Program-made: the position numbers and the translations under genes
Notes under the pieces: model-generated
Seen by the model: the letters and a program-made list of their open reading frames with translations, nothing else
Told to the model about the DNA's origin: nothing
Databases searched by the model: none
From: an uncultured Prevotellaceae bacterium
GTDB taxonomy: Bacteria; Bacteroidota; Bacteroidia; Bacteroidales; Bacteroidaceae
DNA length: 38,556 bases
Reading direction: 5' to 3'
Assembly (NCBI GenBank): GCA_900543815.1
Contig: UQST01000027.1
Span: 1 to 38,556 of the forward strand
Part shown: positions 24,999 to 33,300 of the stretch, one piece after another
Numbering within the stretch: position 1 is the first letter of the stretch
How the letters are laid out: each line of letters starts with the position of its first letter

Positions 24999-27725
24999 TT
25001 AGCTCAGGCTGCGCACAGTCTCCTGCAGGGCAGCTATCTTGCTTTCGGCATCGGCCAGCTTCTTGCGCTCCAGCTCCACCACCTGCGTGGGGGCGTTCTG
25101 TACAAAGCGCTCGTTCTGCAACTTCTTCTGAATGCCGGCCATGAAGCCCTGCAGTCGCTTGATTTCTGCTTCGGCCTTCTTTACCTCGGCTTCTGCGTCA
25201 ATCAGGTTGCCCAGGGGCACTGCATACTCGTCGGTACCGATGAGGAAGGTCTGCGAACCATCGCTCTTCTGGCTCACGAAGTGGATAGCCTCCAGCGCTG
25301 CCATCTTCTTGATGGTCTGGCACAGAGCCTCGTCGTGAGCGGCAGAGTGGGCTGCACCGTCGGACTCAACCACCTCCAGGGTGAGCTGCTCGCGCGGAGC
25401 AATGTTCTTGCTCTGGCGAATGGCACGCACTCCACTGATGATCTGTTTGGCCTGCTCCATGCTGGCCAGTATGGCTGCATCGGCTTCGGTGGGAGCGTCC
25501 AGTGTGAGTACCGATGTCATGATGCTCTCTCCCTCGGCACGGTCAGCGATGTGCTGGTAGATTTCCTCGGTGATGAAGGGCATGAAGGGGTGTATCACCT
25601 TCATCAGGTCTTCGAAGATGTGCAGGGTAGCCTGCAGCGTCTGGCGGTCGATGGGAGCCTGGTAAGCGGGCTTCACCATCTCCAGATACCAGCCCGAGAA
25701 CTCGTCTGTGAAGAGCTTGAAGGCAGTCATCAGAGCCTCGTTGAGGCGGTACTTGGAGTAGAGGTCATTGATTTCGGCCACCTCGGCACGCATCTTTGCC
25801 TGCATCCACTCTATGGCTTTGGCACTGGCCTGAGGCTGCTCTATGTCGGCCACCTGCCAGCCCTGTACCAGGCGGAAGGCGTTCCAAATCTTGTTGCAGA
25901 AGTTGGCTCCCTGCTTGCAAAGGTCCTCCTTGAAGAGGATGTCATTGCCGGCAGGAGCGGCCAGCAGCATTCCCATGCGCACGCCGTCGGCACCATACTT
26001 GTCTATCAGACCGATGGGGTCGGGGCTGTTGCCCAGTGACTTCGACATCTTGCGGCCTATCTCGTCGCGCACGATGCCTGTGAAATATACGTTGCGGAAG
26101 GGTACATCATGCATGTACTCCTCGCCTGCCATGATCATGCGGGCTACCCAGAAGAAGATGATATCGGGTCCGGTTACCAATACCGACGTGGGATAGTAGT
26201 AGTTGATCTCCGCATTGCCGGGGTGTGTGATGCCCTTGAAGAGGGAGATGGGCCACAGCCAGGAGGAGAACCAAGTGTCGAGTGCATCCTCGTCATGGCG
26301 CAAATCCTCGAGCTTGAGGTCGGGCATGTCAAACTGCTTGCGGGCCTTCTCGAGTGCCTCCTCGGCGCTCATGGCCACCACGAAGCGCTCTTCCTCATCC
26401 TCGCCACCAGGCACGAAGTAGGCAGGGATGCGATGACCCCACCACAGCTGGCGGCTGATGCACCAGTCCTGAATGTTCTCCAGCCAGTTGCGATAGATGC
26501 TGATGTACTTGGTGGGGTAGAATTTGATCTTTCCCTCAAGCACGGGAGGCAGAGCTATCTCGGCGAAGTGCTTCATCGAGAGGAACCATTGCTTGCACAA
26601 GCGAGGCTCTACCGCAGTATCCTGATTGCGCTCGCTATAGCCCACCTTGTTCTCATAATCCTCCACCCTTTCCATAAGGCCGGCCTCCTGCAGGTCGATG
26701 GCTATCTGCTTGCGCACGTCCATGCGGTCCATGCCAACGTAGAGTCCGGCAGCCTCAGAGATGGTGCCGTCGGGGTTGAAGATATCTATTGTCTCCAGGT
26801 TATGCGTCTTGCCCAGCTGATAGTCGTTGATGTCGTGGGCGGGGGTAACCTTCAGACAGCCCGTACCAAACTCGATATCCACATAGCGGTCCTCGATGAC
26901 GGGAATCACGCGGCCTACCAGGGGGACAATCACTTTGTGCCCGCGCAGCCACTGGTTCTTCACATCCTTGGGGTTGATGCACATTGCGGTATCGCCCATA
27001 ATGGTCTCGGGGCGGGTGGTTGCCACCACAGCATAGTATCTGCCATCGGCATCCTTGTGCAGCACCTCGCCTTCCTGGCCAGTGGGGCAAACGGGATTGG
27101 TATCCTGGTCGGCCACATAGTAGCGCAGGTGGAACAGGTGGCTACGCTCATCGCGGTAGATTACCTCCTCGGTGCTGAGCACAGTCTGAGCCTTGGGATC
27201 CCAGTTCACCATGCGCAGTCCGCGGTATATCAGCCCCTTGTCATAGAGGTCGCAGAAGACGCGCAATACGCTCTCGCTGCGCTCATCGTCCATTGTAAAC
27301 GAAGTGCGGTCCCAGTCGCAGCTGGCACCCAGGCGGCGAAGCTGCTTCAGGATGATGCCTCCGTGCTCGTGTGTCCAAGCCCAAGCATGCTTGAGAAACT
27401 CCTCACGTGTGAGGTCGCGCTTCTTTATCCCCTGTGCAGCAAGGCGGTTGACCACCTTGGCCTCAGTGGCGATGCTGGCGTGGTCAGTGCCGGGCACCCA
27501 GCAGGCATTCTTGCCATCCAGGCGTGCTTTGCGCACCAGAATGTCCTGGATAGTGTTGTTGAGCATATGGCCCATGTGCAGCACACCGGTCACGTTTGGT
27601 GGTGGGATGACCACCGTATAAGGTTCGCGGCCATCGGGCTTGCTGCTGAAGAGCTTATGGCTCACCCAGTACTCATACCATTTGCCCTCTATCTCCGAGG
27701 GAGCGTACTTAGATGCTAATTCCAT
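24999..27725 (-). CDS. valS: Valyl-tRNA synthetase
   Basis: Cytoplasmic class I aminoacyl-tRNA synthetase that charges tRNA-Val, 908 residues. The HIGH motif appears as PPNVTGVLHMGHMLNN, and KMSKS as KMSKSLGNSPDP. The editing domain contains TTRPETIMGDTA, and the tungsten-like C-terminal coiled coil (EVKKAEAEIKRLQG...ERKKLADAESKIAAL) is present. The start is the ATG at 27725 (MELASKYAPSEIEGKWYEYW), which matches the family. The frame remains open for another 128 codons upstream, but that part overlaps the divergent mazG gene on the other strand and the -7 box, so it is not coding. It is divergent from mazG. Confidence 0.97.
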   Translation of the reverse strand: MELASKYAPSEIEGKWYEYWVSHKLFSSKPDGREPYTVVIPPPNVTGVLHMGHMLNNTIQDILVRKARLDGKNACWVPGTDHASIATEAKVVNRLAAQGIKKRDLTREEFLKHAWAWTHEHGGIILKQLRRLGASCDWDRTSFTMDDERSESVLRVFCDLYDKGLIYRGLRMVNWDPKAQTVLSTEEVIYRDERSHLFHLRYYVADQDTNPVCPTGQEGEVLHKDADGRYYAVVATTRPETIMGDTAMCINPKDVKNQWLRGHKVIVPLVGRVIPVIEDRYVDIEFGTGCLKVTPAHDINDYQLGKTHNLETIDIFNPDGTISEAAGLYVGMDRMDVRKQIAIDLQEAGLMERVEDYENKVGYSERNQDTAVEPRLCKQWFLSMKHFAEIALPPVLEGKIKFYPTKYISIYRNWLENIQDWCISRQLWWGHRIPAYFVPGGEDEEERFVVAMSAEEALEKARKQFDMPDLKLEDLRHDEDALDTWFSSWLWPISLFKGITHPGNAEINYYYPTSVLVTGPDIIFFWVARMIMAGEEYMHDVPFRNVYFTGIVRDEIGRKMSKSLGNSPDPIGLIDKYGADGVRMGMLLAAPAGNDILFKEDLCKQGANFCNKIWNAFRLVQGWQVADIEQPQASAKAIEWMQAKMRAEVAEINDLYSKYRLNEALMTAFKLFTDEFSGWYLEMVKPAYQAPIDRQTLQATLHIFEDLMKVIHPFMPFITEEIYQHIADRAEGESIMTSVLTLDAPTEADAAILASMEQAKQIISGVRAIRQSKNIAPREQLTLEVVESDGAAHSAAHDEALCQTIKKMAALEAIHFVSQKSDGSQTFLIGTDEYAVPLGNLIDAEAEVKKAEAEIKRLQGFMAGIQKKLQNERFVQNAPTQVVELERKKLADAESKIAALQETVRSLS

Positions 27726-27760
27726 GTCTGTGTTATGTCTTGTTCGTTTGTTCCAAGTTG

Positions 27761-27768
27761 CAAAGGTA
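27761..27768 (-). promoter_or_regulatory. -7 box for valS
   Basis: TACCTTTG on the minus strand matches TAnnTTTG, 36 bases before the ATG. No clear TTTG at -33. Confidence 0.6.
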
Positions 27769-27800
27769 CGAAATTCCGCTGTAAATAGTAGGAAAATGTG

Positions 27801-27808
27801 TAAATTTG
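27801..27808 (+). promoter_or_regulatory. -7 box for mazG
   Basis: TAAATTTG on the plus strand matches TAnnTTTG and predicts a leader of about 80 bases containing the CGCGCG/TATATA element. Confidence 0.5.
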
Positions 27809-27851
27809 CAGGGCGGAGCGGCATCCTGGCCCCTTGGGAGGGCGGTTTGCT

Positions 27852-27879
27852 ACGCGCGCGTATATATAATAATGTATAG
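27852..27879 (+). repeat. CGCGCG-TATATA leader element, copy 2
   Basis: The sequence ACGCGCGCG is followed by TATATATAATAATGTATAG and ends 16 bases before the mazG ATG. It shares the closing ATGTATAGAA with copy 3 and the overall layout with copy 1. Confidence 0.6.
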
Positions 27880-27894
27880 AAAACCCCTTTGAAG

Positions 27895-28698
27895 ATGGAA
27901 ATGCATACAAGAGAAGAGAAGTTGGCAGCCTTCGGAAGACTGCTGGATGTGCTGGACAATCTGCGTGAGAAATGCCCTTGGGACCGCAAGCAGACCAATG
28001 AGAGCCTGCGCCCCAATACCATAGAGGAGACCTTCGAGCTGTGTGATGCGCTCATGAAGGATGATACGCTCAATATAGAGAAGGAACTGGGCGACGTGCT
28101 GCTGCACATCTGCTTCTATGCCAAGATAGGCAGCGAGAAGGGCCAGTTCGACATTGCCGATGTGTGCAATAAGCTTTGCGACAAGCTCATCTTCCGTCAT
28201 CCCCACGTGTATGGCGATACTGTGGCACAGACGGCAGGCGAGGTGGTGAAGACGTGGGAGCAGATGAAGCAGCGTGAGAAGGATGGCAACCGCACCGTGC
28301 TGGCAGGGGTGCCCGACGCGCTTCCCTCGCTCATCAAGGCTTACAGGATACAGGACAAGGCCCGTGGAGTGGGCTTCGACTGGGACAAGCGCGAGGATGT
28401 GTGGCAGAAGGTACGCGAGGAGATGGGCGAACTGGAGCAGGAGCTCAAGCGGGAGGACAACCGTGAGCGGCAGACCGAGGAGTATGGCGATTTCCTCTTC
28501 AGCCTGATCAATGCCGGCCGCCTCTATCATCTGAACCCCGACAATGCGCTGGAGCACACCAATCAGAAGTTCATCCGCCGCTTCGGCTACGTGGAACAGC
28601 AGGCCAAGGCAATGGGCAAGGAGCTGCGTGATATGACGCTGGCCGAAATGGACGAACTGTGGAACGAGGCCAAGCAGGAGGAGAGGAAGGGACAATAA
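27895..28698 (+). CDS. mazG: Nucleoside triphosphate pyrophosphohydrolase MazG
   Basis: A 267-residue housecleaning enzyme that hydrolyses nucleoside triphosphates to monophosphate and pyrophosphate. Two MazG domains are visible. The first has CPWDRKQTNESL and the metal-binding EETFELCDAL...EKELGDVLLHICFYAKIG (ExxE...ExxD). The second has GFDWDKREDVWQKVREEMGE and EEYGDFLFSLINAGR. The ATG at 27895 is used; an ATG at 27901 and a TTG at 27889 are alternatives, and the ribosome-binding site is weak. The gene is divergent from valS and ends at a bidirectional hairpin. Confidence 0.95.
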   Translation: MEMHTREEKLAAFGRLLDVLDNLREKCPWDRKQTNESLRPNTIEETFELCDALMKDDTLNIEKELGDVLLHICFYAKIGSEKGQFDIADVCNKLCDKLIFRHPHVYGDTVAQTAGEVVKTWEQMKQREKDGNRTVLAGVPDALPSLIKAYRIQDKARGVGFDWDKREDVWQKVREEMGELEQELKREDNRERQTEEYGDFLFSLINAGRLYHLNPDNALEHTNQKFIRRFGYVEQQAKAMGKELRDMTLAEMDELWNEAKQEERKGQ

Positions 28699-28784
28699 AG
28701 CCCAACGGATGGGGTGCAGAATCGGGCTGAAGGATGTGTCGGAAGGTGCAGACTTGTCTTGAGCATCATGGCAGAAGAAAAAGA

Positions 28785-28818
28785 ACAGCGCACTTCGTGG
28801 TCATACGAAGTGCGCTGT
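28785..28818. terminator. Bidirectional terminator between mazG and the periplasmic protein gene
   Basis: Perfect 14-base arms (ACAGCGCACTTCGT and complement) with a six-base loop. On the plus strand ATTCTTTC follows; on the minus strand TCTTTTTCTTC follows, so it can stop both convergent transcripts. Confidence 0.88.
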
Positions 28819-28877
28819 ATTCTTTCATAGGGTCTCCTGCTGCCATCGTGGCAGGGGCATCGGCAGGTAGTGGAGGT

Positions 28878-29351
28878 TTACTTCCTGTTCCTTCCCTGGC
28901 GGTTGAAGTTGTTGATCATGCGGCGGTGGAACTTGTCCTCAGCCTGCATCACCAGAAACACCTTGCGGGCAGAGATGGCTTTGCACATCTTCTTGTAGTA
29001 CTCCTCTTCGGTCTCTGCCTTTTCCACCTCCAGGTTCTTTATCTTCTGTATGGCATTTGCAAACTCCTTGTCACTGGCGTTGCCGGCCGGGCCGTTGCGC
29101 TTGAGGCGGAATATTTCGTCCTGTGCCTTGATCTGCTTTTCCTTCATCTCGTGGAAGATAGGGAAGAAGACTTTGCCCTCGCTGGCTGTCAGGCCAGCCT
29201 CCTTACTGATGAATTCCTCCAGGTGCGCGCGGAACTCCTTGGGGCTGAAGCGCCCTTTTGGCGGTTGTGCAAGTGCGCTGGTGAGCATGGCCATCAGCAT
29301 GATGACGATGCATGAGGCTCTCTGGAGCCATATTCTTGTGTTATGTTTCAT
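28878..29351 (-). CDS. Periplasmic helical protein of an ECF sigma operon
   Basis: A 157-residue exported protein (signal segment CIVIMLMAMLTSALAQ) that is otherwise helical and rich in Lys, Glu and Arg, ending in FNRQGRNRK. The stretch FRAHLEEFISKEAGLTASEG...FFPIFHEMKEKQ resembles the Spy/CpxP-like or 'sensor of ECF sigma factor' proteins of Bacteroidetes, which watch the cell envelope. It lies 5 bases after the membrane-protein gene and is third in the operon led by the sigma factor. The likely role is sensing or buffering envelope stress; that is inference from position and composition. Confidence 0.65.
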   Translation of the reverse strand: MKHNTRIWLQRASCIVIMLMAMLTSALAQPPKGRFSPKEFRAHLEEFISKEAGLTASEGKVFFPIFHEMKEKQIKAQDEIFRLKRNGPAGNASDKEFANAIQKIKNLEVEKAETEEEYYKKMCKAISARKVFLVMQAEDKFHRRMINNFNRQGRNRK

Positions 29352-29356
29352 CTTTT

Positions 29357-29686
29357 TTATTCTGCTTCGGTCAGGTAATAAGCTATCTCAGAGTTGTCTA
29401 TCATCGAGTAGTCGAGTGCGTCGTCGATGTATTGGGCGTATGCCAGTTCGGTATGTCTGGCCTCCCGTGAGCCTCTGCCCAGCATGGTGAAGCCAGCTGT
29501 CACTACGCATCCTGCCATGACTGCTGCCACCGCCCAGCGTATGACGAACCTCTTGCGCTGCTGCTCCTTGGCCTTGCGCATCACTCTGCCTGGGAGCGCG
29601 TCGAAGTATCCCTTGGGCGCTCTGTAGGGATTGTGTCCCTTGGTGAGTTGGTTGAGGATGGACTCCTCGTCGGTGTATTGTCTCAT
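29357..29686 (-). CDS. Single-pass membrane protein, probable anti-sigma factor
   Basis: A 109-residue protein with a soluble N-terminal half, one membrane helix (FVIRWAVAAVMAGCVVTAGF) and a short acidic C-terminal part ending in SEIAYYLTEAE. The N-terminus NPYRAPKGYFDALPGRVM is the pattern of small membrane proteins coded next to ECF sigma factors in Bacteroidetes. It lacks the zinc-binding HxxxCxxC motif of classic anti-sigma factors, so the inhibitory role is inferred from position: 45 bases after the sigma gene and 5 bases before the periplasmic partner. Confidence 0.65.
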   Translation of the reverse strand: MRQYTDEESILNQLTKGHNPYRAPKGYFDALPGRVMRKAKEQQRKRFVIRWAVAAVMAGCVVTAGFTMLGRGSREARHTELAYAQYIDDALDYSMIDNSEIAYYLTEAE

Positions 29687-29731
29687 ATCATTGTCCTCCT
29701 TGTCTGTTGGATATCTTTTCCTGTGGTTGGT

Positions 29732-30271
29732 TTAATCGTTTTGCTGGAAAAAGGCAGTTATCTTCTTCACGGCAAAGTGATAGCTGGCTTTCAGTGCGCC
29801 TATGCTTGTACCGGTGAGTTCACTCATCTCCTCGTAGGGAGTCTCGTTGAAGTACCGCATGGTGAAGACCTCCCGCTGCTTGAGGGGAAGCTGCTCGATG
29901 GCCATCTGCAGCATACGTTCGGTGGCATCGCCGTCCATATAGATGTCTCCTTCCATCTTGTTCACCGCATCTGTTGTGTCGCTTTGAGTGTCAATGCTGC
30001 GTGCTCTCTTGCTCTGGAAGGTGAGTGCCTCATTGCGTGCTATGCTGTAGAGCCAGGTGCCCAAGCGCGATTCGCCACGGAAGGTGTCGATGGCTCCCCA
30101 AGCCTTGATGAAGGCATTCTGGAGCACGTCATCGGTATCGGCGTGCGACTTCAGTATGCCGCGCACCAGTATGTAGAGCGACTCCTGGTACGTCTGGACC
30201 ATCAGCGTGAAGGCTTGCTCGCGGGTGCGGGGGTCTTTGAGCTGCTTTAAGAGTAGTGTCTCGTCTGTCAT
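29732..30271 (-). CDS. ECF-type RNA polymerase sigma factor
   Basis: A 179-residue extracytoplasmic-function sigma factor. Region 2 includes DVLQNAFIKAWGAIDTFRGE and GTWLYSIARNEAL for -10 recognition. Region 4 includes LPLKQREVFTMRYFNETPYE and EEMSELTGTSIGALKASYHF, a helix-turn-helix for the -35 element. It heads a three-gene operon with a membrane protein and a periplasmic protein, the usual setting for envelope-stress control in Bacteroidales. Its regulon cannot be read from this window, and I saw no obvious autoregulatory promoter in the 300 bases upstream. Confidence 0.93.
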   Translation of the reverse strand: MTDETLLLKQLKDPRTREQAFTLMVQTYQESLYILVRGILKSHADTDDVLQNAFIKAWGAIDTFRGESRLGTWLYSIARNEALTFQSKRARSIDTQSDTTDAVNKMEGDIYMDGDATERMLQMAIEQLPLKQREVFTMRYFNETPYEEMSELTGTSIGALKASYHFAVKKITAFFQQND

Positions 30272-30331
30272 TCTGGGGATTGGATGCCTTTTGGGGCAAT
30301 GGGTTTAATGGTGTGCGTGGAAAAATGAAAT

Positions 30332-30356
30332 CAGGCATCCCGCGCCGGGGTGCCTG
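30332..30356 (-). terminator. Hairpin upstream of the ECF sigma gene
   Basis: CAGGCATCCC pairs with GGGGTGCCTG (one G-T pair) around a five-base loop. It may end transcription of the small T9SS-domain gene before the sigma operon. The rest of the gap 30272-30571 shows only GC-rich short repeats. Confidence 0.4.
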
Positions 30357-30571
30357 CATGCCTGCACGGGCAATGCCTGATGCGCAGCGGCACAGGTGTG
30401 CTCGTGGAATGGAAGTGGACGCATGATTTGAATGGTTGGTCCGTTTGTCTTTTGTGCCGTAAGGGGCTGTGCAGCCTCTGCTGGCTTGAAGAAGAAGTAA
30501 AAGGACTGCGGCTGCAGCAGGAGGTGAAGCCTGCGGCGGCTGTGTGGGACTGTGATGCCAGAGCCCGCCTG

Positions 30572-30874
30572 TCAGCGGATGTAGATCTTGCGAACCAGCT
30601 TGCCCACCTTGAGCAGATAGCAACCCTTGGGGATGTTGAGGGTGATGGTCTTGTCGGCACCGTCGATGCGCGTGGTGGCAACCTCCACACCAGTGAGATT
30701 GAAGACCTTCATCACCTCACCCGAAGCGCCGCTCACGTGCACCACATTGCCGCTCACCGAGATGGTGATGCCCGATGTGGTCATCTCCACGCTCTCATAC
30801 TCAACCTGAGCCACCATGCTGATGGGGCTGAGCGCAAGGGCCAGTGGCAGTGCCAGAAGGATGATTTTCTTCAT
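30572..30874 (-). CDS. Small secreted protein made almost only of a T9SS sorting domain
   Basis: A 100-residue protein with a signal peptide (KKIILLALPLALALSPISMVAQ) followed directly by what looks like a type A T9SS C-terminal domain. It shows ITISVSGNVVHVSGASGEVM, VFNLTGVEVATTRIDGADKT and the end GCYLLKVGKLVRKIYIR. Normal T9SS cargo has hundreds of residues before this domain; here there are about 15. The ATG at 30874 is chosen because a full -7 box lies just upstream and the longer frame to 30925 overlaps it. It could be a degraded cargo gene, a decoy or a regulatory peptide; its function is unknown. Confidence 0.75.
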   Translation of the reverse strand: MKKIILLALPLALALSPISMVAQVEYESVEMTTSGITISVSGNVVHVSGASGEVMKVFNLTGVEVATTRIDGADKTITLNIPKGCYLLKVGKLVRKIYIR

Positions 30875-30894
30875 ATTTCTCGTTGTTTCTATAG

Positions 30895-30926
30895 CAAAGT
30901 TAGGCTTTTTGAAAGTTAGCGCCAAA
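30895..30926 (-). promoter_or_regulatory. Bacteroidetes promoter for the small T9SS-domain gene
   Basis: TTTG (30926-30923), a 20-base spacer and TAACTTTG (30902-30895) on the minus strand. The start point would be about 7 bases downstream, leaving a leader of only some 15 bases. Confidence 0.7.
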
Positions 30927-31068
30927 CTTTTTCGAAGGAAATTTCATTGCGAAGGCAATATTTTTGCAGTTTGTTACGTTTGGCACTCATTCGGTCTGCT
31001 TTTCCCCTGCTTCTGCGCTACGGATTTCCAGACGGCAGTCTTCTGTTTTTCTCCCCAAGTGCTGTGTT

Positions 31069-31098
31069 CTATACATTATATATATACATGCGCGCGCG
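31069..31098 (-). repeat. CGCGCG-TATATA element, copy 3
   Basis: Read on the minus strand, CGCGCGCG-CATG-TATATATATAATGTATAG. It matches copy 2 closely but lies about 195 bases before the nearest minus-strand gene, which has its own promoter in between. The surrounding gap 30927-31276 holds no gene I can support. Confidence 0.55.
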
Positions 31099-31276
31099 AA
31101 GGGTGCTGCATTGGCTGTGTCTTCGGGCTGTACGGCCTGCCGGATGGGGCTGCCCGGGCTGGCGCAGAGCAGCGGCTGTGGGCTGCAAGGGTGGTGTGGG
31201 GGAGGCGAGAGGCACTTTTTGGAGGTTTCTGATGCGGTTTCCTGGCTGTGCGTGGAAGTTTTTGCCGAAAAAGCCT

Positions 31277-31284
31277 TAACTTTG
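31277..31284 (+). promoter_or_regulatory. -7 box for the GH127-like gene
   Basis: TAACTTTG matches TAnnTTTG, 56 bases before the ATG at 31340. A TTTTTG lies only 12 bases upstream. Confidence 0.45.
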
Positions 31285-31339
31285 TGTGTGGCTGGGCGTG
31301 ACCCTGGCAGTTTTGTTCTATCAAACTGATTTTTATCTC

Positions 31340-33076
31340 ATGACGAATTTCGCAAGCCGCCTCACCATGGTGGCAATCATCGCACTGGGGGTCTGCCTCC
31401 CCACCGCAGCACGCAAGACCGATGTGCCGCAGGTTGCTCCGTATGCCCAGACAATGCTCTCGGGCGAACTCTCAACGCGCGTGCAGCGCAATATGCTCAG
31501 GCTGGAGGAGGAAAAGTACCAGCCGCAGAACGTGTTCCTCACCGAGGAGCAGTCGCTCGACTGGCCCGGTGACACCGAGGGACGCACCATACTGGCACTC
31601 ACGCTGGATGCGCAGGCTTCGCACCGCACACCCAAGTATCTCGACGAAATCATACGCCTGGTGCCTGCACACCTCAACGCCCAGGGCTACATGGGCACCA
31701 TACATCCCAGCATAGCGCACGAGCAACAGCTCTCGGGCAATGGCTGGATGCTGCGCGCTCTGTGCGAGTATTACGAGTGGAAGAAGGACGATGGCGTGCG
31801 CCAGGTGATAAGCAGCATAGCCCGCAACCTCTTCCTGCCCCTGACCGACAAGTTCGCTGCCTATCCCATACGACCCGAAGACCGCGTGCAGGGCAAGGGA
31901 GCAGAGTCGGGCTCCATAGTGGCTTCGCGCGACGGTTGGGCGCTCTCTACCGACGTAGGCTGCGTGTTCATCGGCATGGAGGGACTCATTCATGCCTACG
32001 CGGTGCTGGGTGACGAGGAGTTGAGAAAACCCATCGAGACACTCATCGACCGTTTCCTGCAGGTGGATCTCACGGGTATCAAAGCCCAGACACACGCTAC
32101 GCTCACCGCTTGCCGCGGACTGCTCCGCTATGCAGCCCTCACTGGCCAGAGCCGGTATGTGCAGGAGGCCGAAACGCGCTTCCGCCTGTATGTGGCCGAG
32201 GGGATGACTGAGAACTACGAGAACTACAACTGGTTTGACCGTTTCGATACGTGGACAGAGCCTTGCGCCATCGTTGACTCCTACATGCTGGCGGTGCAAC
32301 TGTGGCAGCAGACGCTCAAACCCGAATATCTGGAATACGCCGAACTGATATACTACAATGCCATCTGCCACACGCAGAGGCACAATGGGGGATTCGGATG
32401 TGACAACTGCCCGGGCAAGGCCATTGGCTCAATGCGGCTGGCGGTGTCGGCTCCCGAAGCCCACTGGTGCTGCACCATGCGCGGTGGTGAGGGGCTGTCG
32501 GCTGCCGTGCGCTACACTTGCTTCTCAAGGGGGAAGGATGTGTGGATGCCCTTCCTGCGCAGCGGAAGTTTCACTATGCCGCTCTCACGCGGTGCTCTCA
32601 GCATGGAGGTGAGCACCGGCTATCCCTTTGACGGGCACGTGGAAGTGGCGGTGAAGGACAACAGTGCCGGCCAGGTGTCGCTCCGCTTGCCGGCTCCCTC
32701 GTGGACGACAGGTGCGCAGCTCACCCTCAACGGCAAGCCTGTGACGGCCAGGCATGAGCAAGGGTTCCTGGTGCTAAAGCGCAAGTTCAGGCCAGGCGAC
32801 CGCGTGGTGCTCGACTTCCAGATGCCTGTGCGCGTGGAGAAACCGCTCAACAGCGCCAATATGGATGCCTCCTGGAGGCGCATCTTTGCCGGTCCGCTCA
32901 TGCTCGGAAGCGACAAACCGACCGACATCACCTTGCCTCAAACTCCCGAATGGCAGCGTGAGGGCAAGGCTGAATGGAGCATCAAGGGCACAGGCATCCG
33001 CCTCACCCCCATCTACCACCTGCTTGACAGCCGCGTGTGGAGCGATACAGGCTACAGCAAGCAGATACTCTTCTGA
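31340..33076 (+). CDS. GH127-like glycoside hydrolase, probable beta-L-arabinofuranosidase
   Basis: A 578-residue exported protein (signal segment FASRLTMVAIIALGVCLPTAA) with an (alpha/alpha)6 barrel. GH127 enzymes use a cysteine nucleophile held by zinc; the ligands sit in E-x-C and in C-C. Both are visible here: Glu307 and Cys309 in TEPCAIVDSY, Cys377 and Cys378 in HWCCTMRGGEG, with a further Cys pair in GCDNCPGK. The C-terminal third is a beta-sandwich (VSLRLPAPSWTTGAQLTLNG). The sugar could be arabinofuranose from plant glycans, but other substrates are known in related families. The ATG at 31340 is chosen since it starts the signal peptide. A 44-bp minisatellite begins right after the stop. 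Confidence 0.75.
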   Translation: MTNFASRLTMVAIIALGVCLPTAARKTDVPQVAPYAQTMLSGELSTRVQRNMLRLEEEKYQPQNVFLTEEQSLDWPGDTEGRTILALTLDAQASHRTPKYLDEIIRLVPAHLNAQGYMGTIHPSIAHEQQLSGNGWMLRALCEYYEWKKDDGVRQVISSIARNLFLPLTDKFAAYPIRPEDRVQGKGAESGSIVASRDGWALSTDVGCVFIGMEGLIHAYAVLGDEELRKPIETLIDRFLQVDLTGIKAQTHATLTACRGLLRYAALTGQSRYVQEAETRFRLYVAEGMTENYENYNWFDRFDTWTEPCAIVDSYMLAVQLWQQTLKPEYLEYAELIYYNAICHTQRHNGGFGCDNCPGKAIGSMRLAVSAPEAHWCCTMRGGEGLSAAVRYTCFSRGKDVWMPFLRSGSFTMPLSRGALSMEVSTGYPFDGHVEVAVKDNSAGQVSLRLPAPSWTTGAQLTLNGKPVTARHEQGFLVLKRKFRPGDRVVLDFQMPVRVEKPLNSANMDASWRRIFAGPLMLGSDKPTDITLPQTPEWQREGKAEWSIKGTGIRLTPIYHLLDSRVWSDTGYSKQILF

Positions 33077-33080
33077 GCAG

Positions 33081-33300
33081 GGCAGTAGGTTGAGGCTTCT
33101 TACGGAGTCCTTTGGGAGGTCTTTGGCAGTAGGTTGAGGCTTCTTACGGAGTCCTTTGGGAGGTCTTTGGCAGTAGGATGAGGCTTCTTTCGGAGTTCTT
33201 TGCGAGGTCTTTGGCAGTAGGATGAGGCTTCTTTCGGAGTTCTTTTGGAGGTCTTTGACAGGAGGTTGAGACTTCTTTCTGAGGAGACTGAAAAGAAGTG
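33081..33300 (+). repeat. 44-bp minisatellite (4 clear units and a degenerate fifth)
   Basis: Units begin at 33081, 33125, 33169, 33213 and 33257, all exactly 44 bases apart. The first two are identical (GGCAGTAGGTTGAGG, CTTCTTACGGAGTCC, TTTGGGAGGTCTTT). The next two carry shared changes (GGATGAGG, TTTCGGAGTTC), and the fifth is diverged. Because 44 is not a multiple of three, the array is not coding for a repeat protein. It starts four bases after the GH127-like stop codon. Confidence 0.9.

Noticed and set aside
24717..26039. Long plus-strand open frame across the 22-bp array and into valS
   Set aside because: It is antisense to valS and its start is built from the repeat array; composition shows Leu/Ala/Gly-rich shadow coding with no domain.
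26109..27719. 536-codon plus-strand open frame
   Set aside because: Fully antisense to valS, which has all synthetase motifs; the frame is open only because of valS codon bias.
27726..28109. 128-residue N-terminal extension of valS
   Set aside because: It overlaps the divergent mazG gene, contains the valS -7 box, and precedes the family-typical start at 27725.
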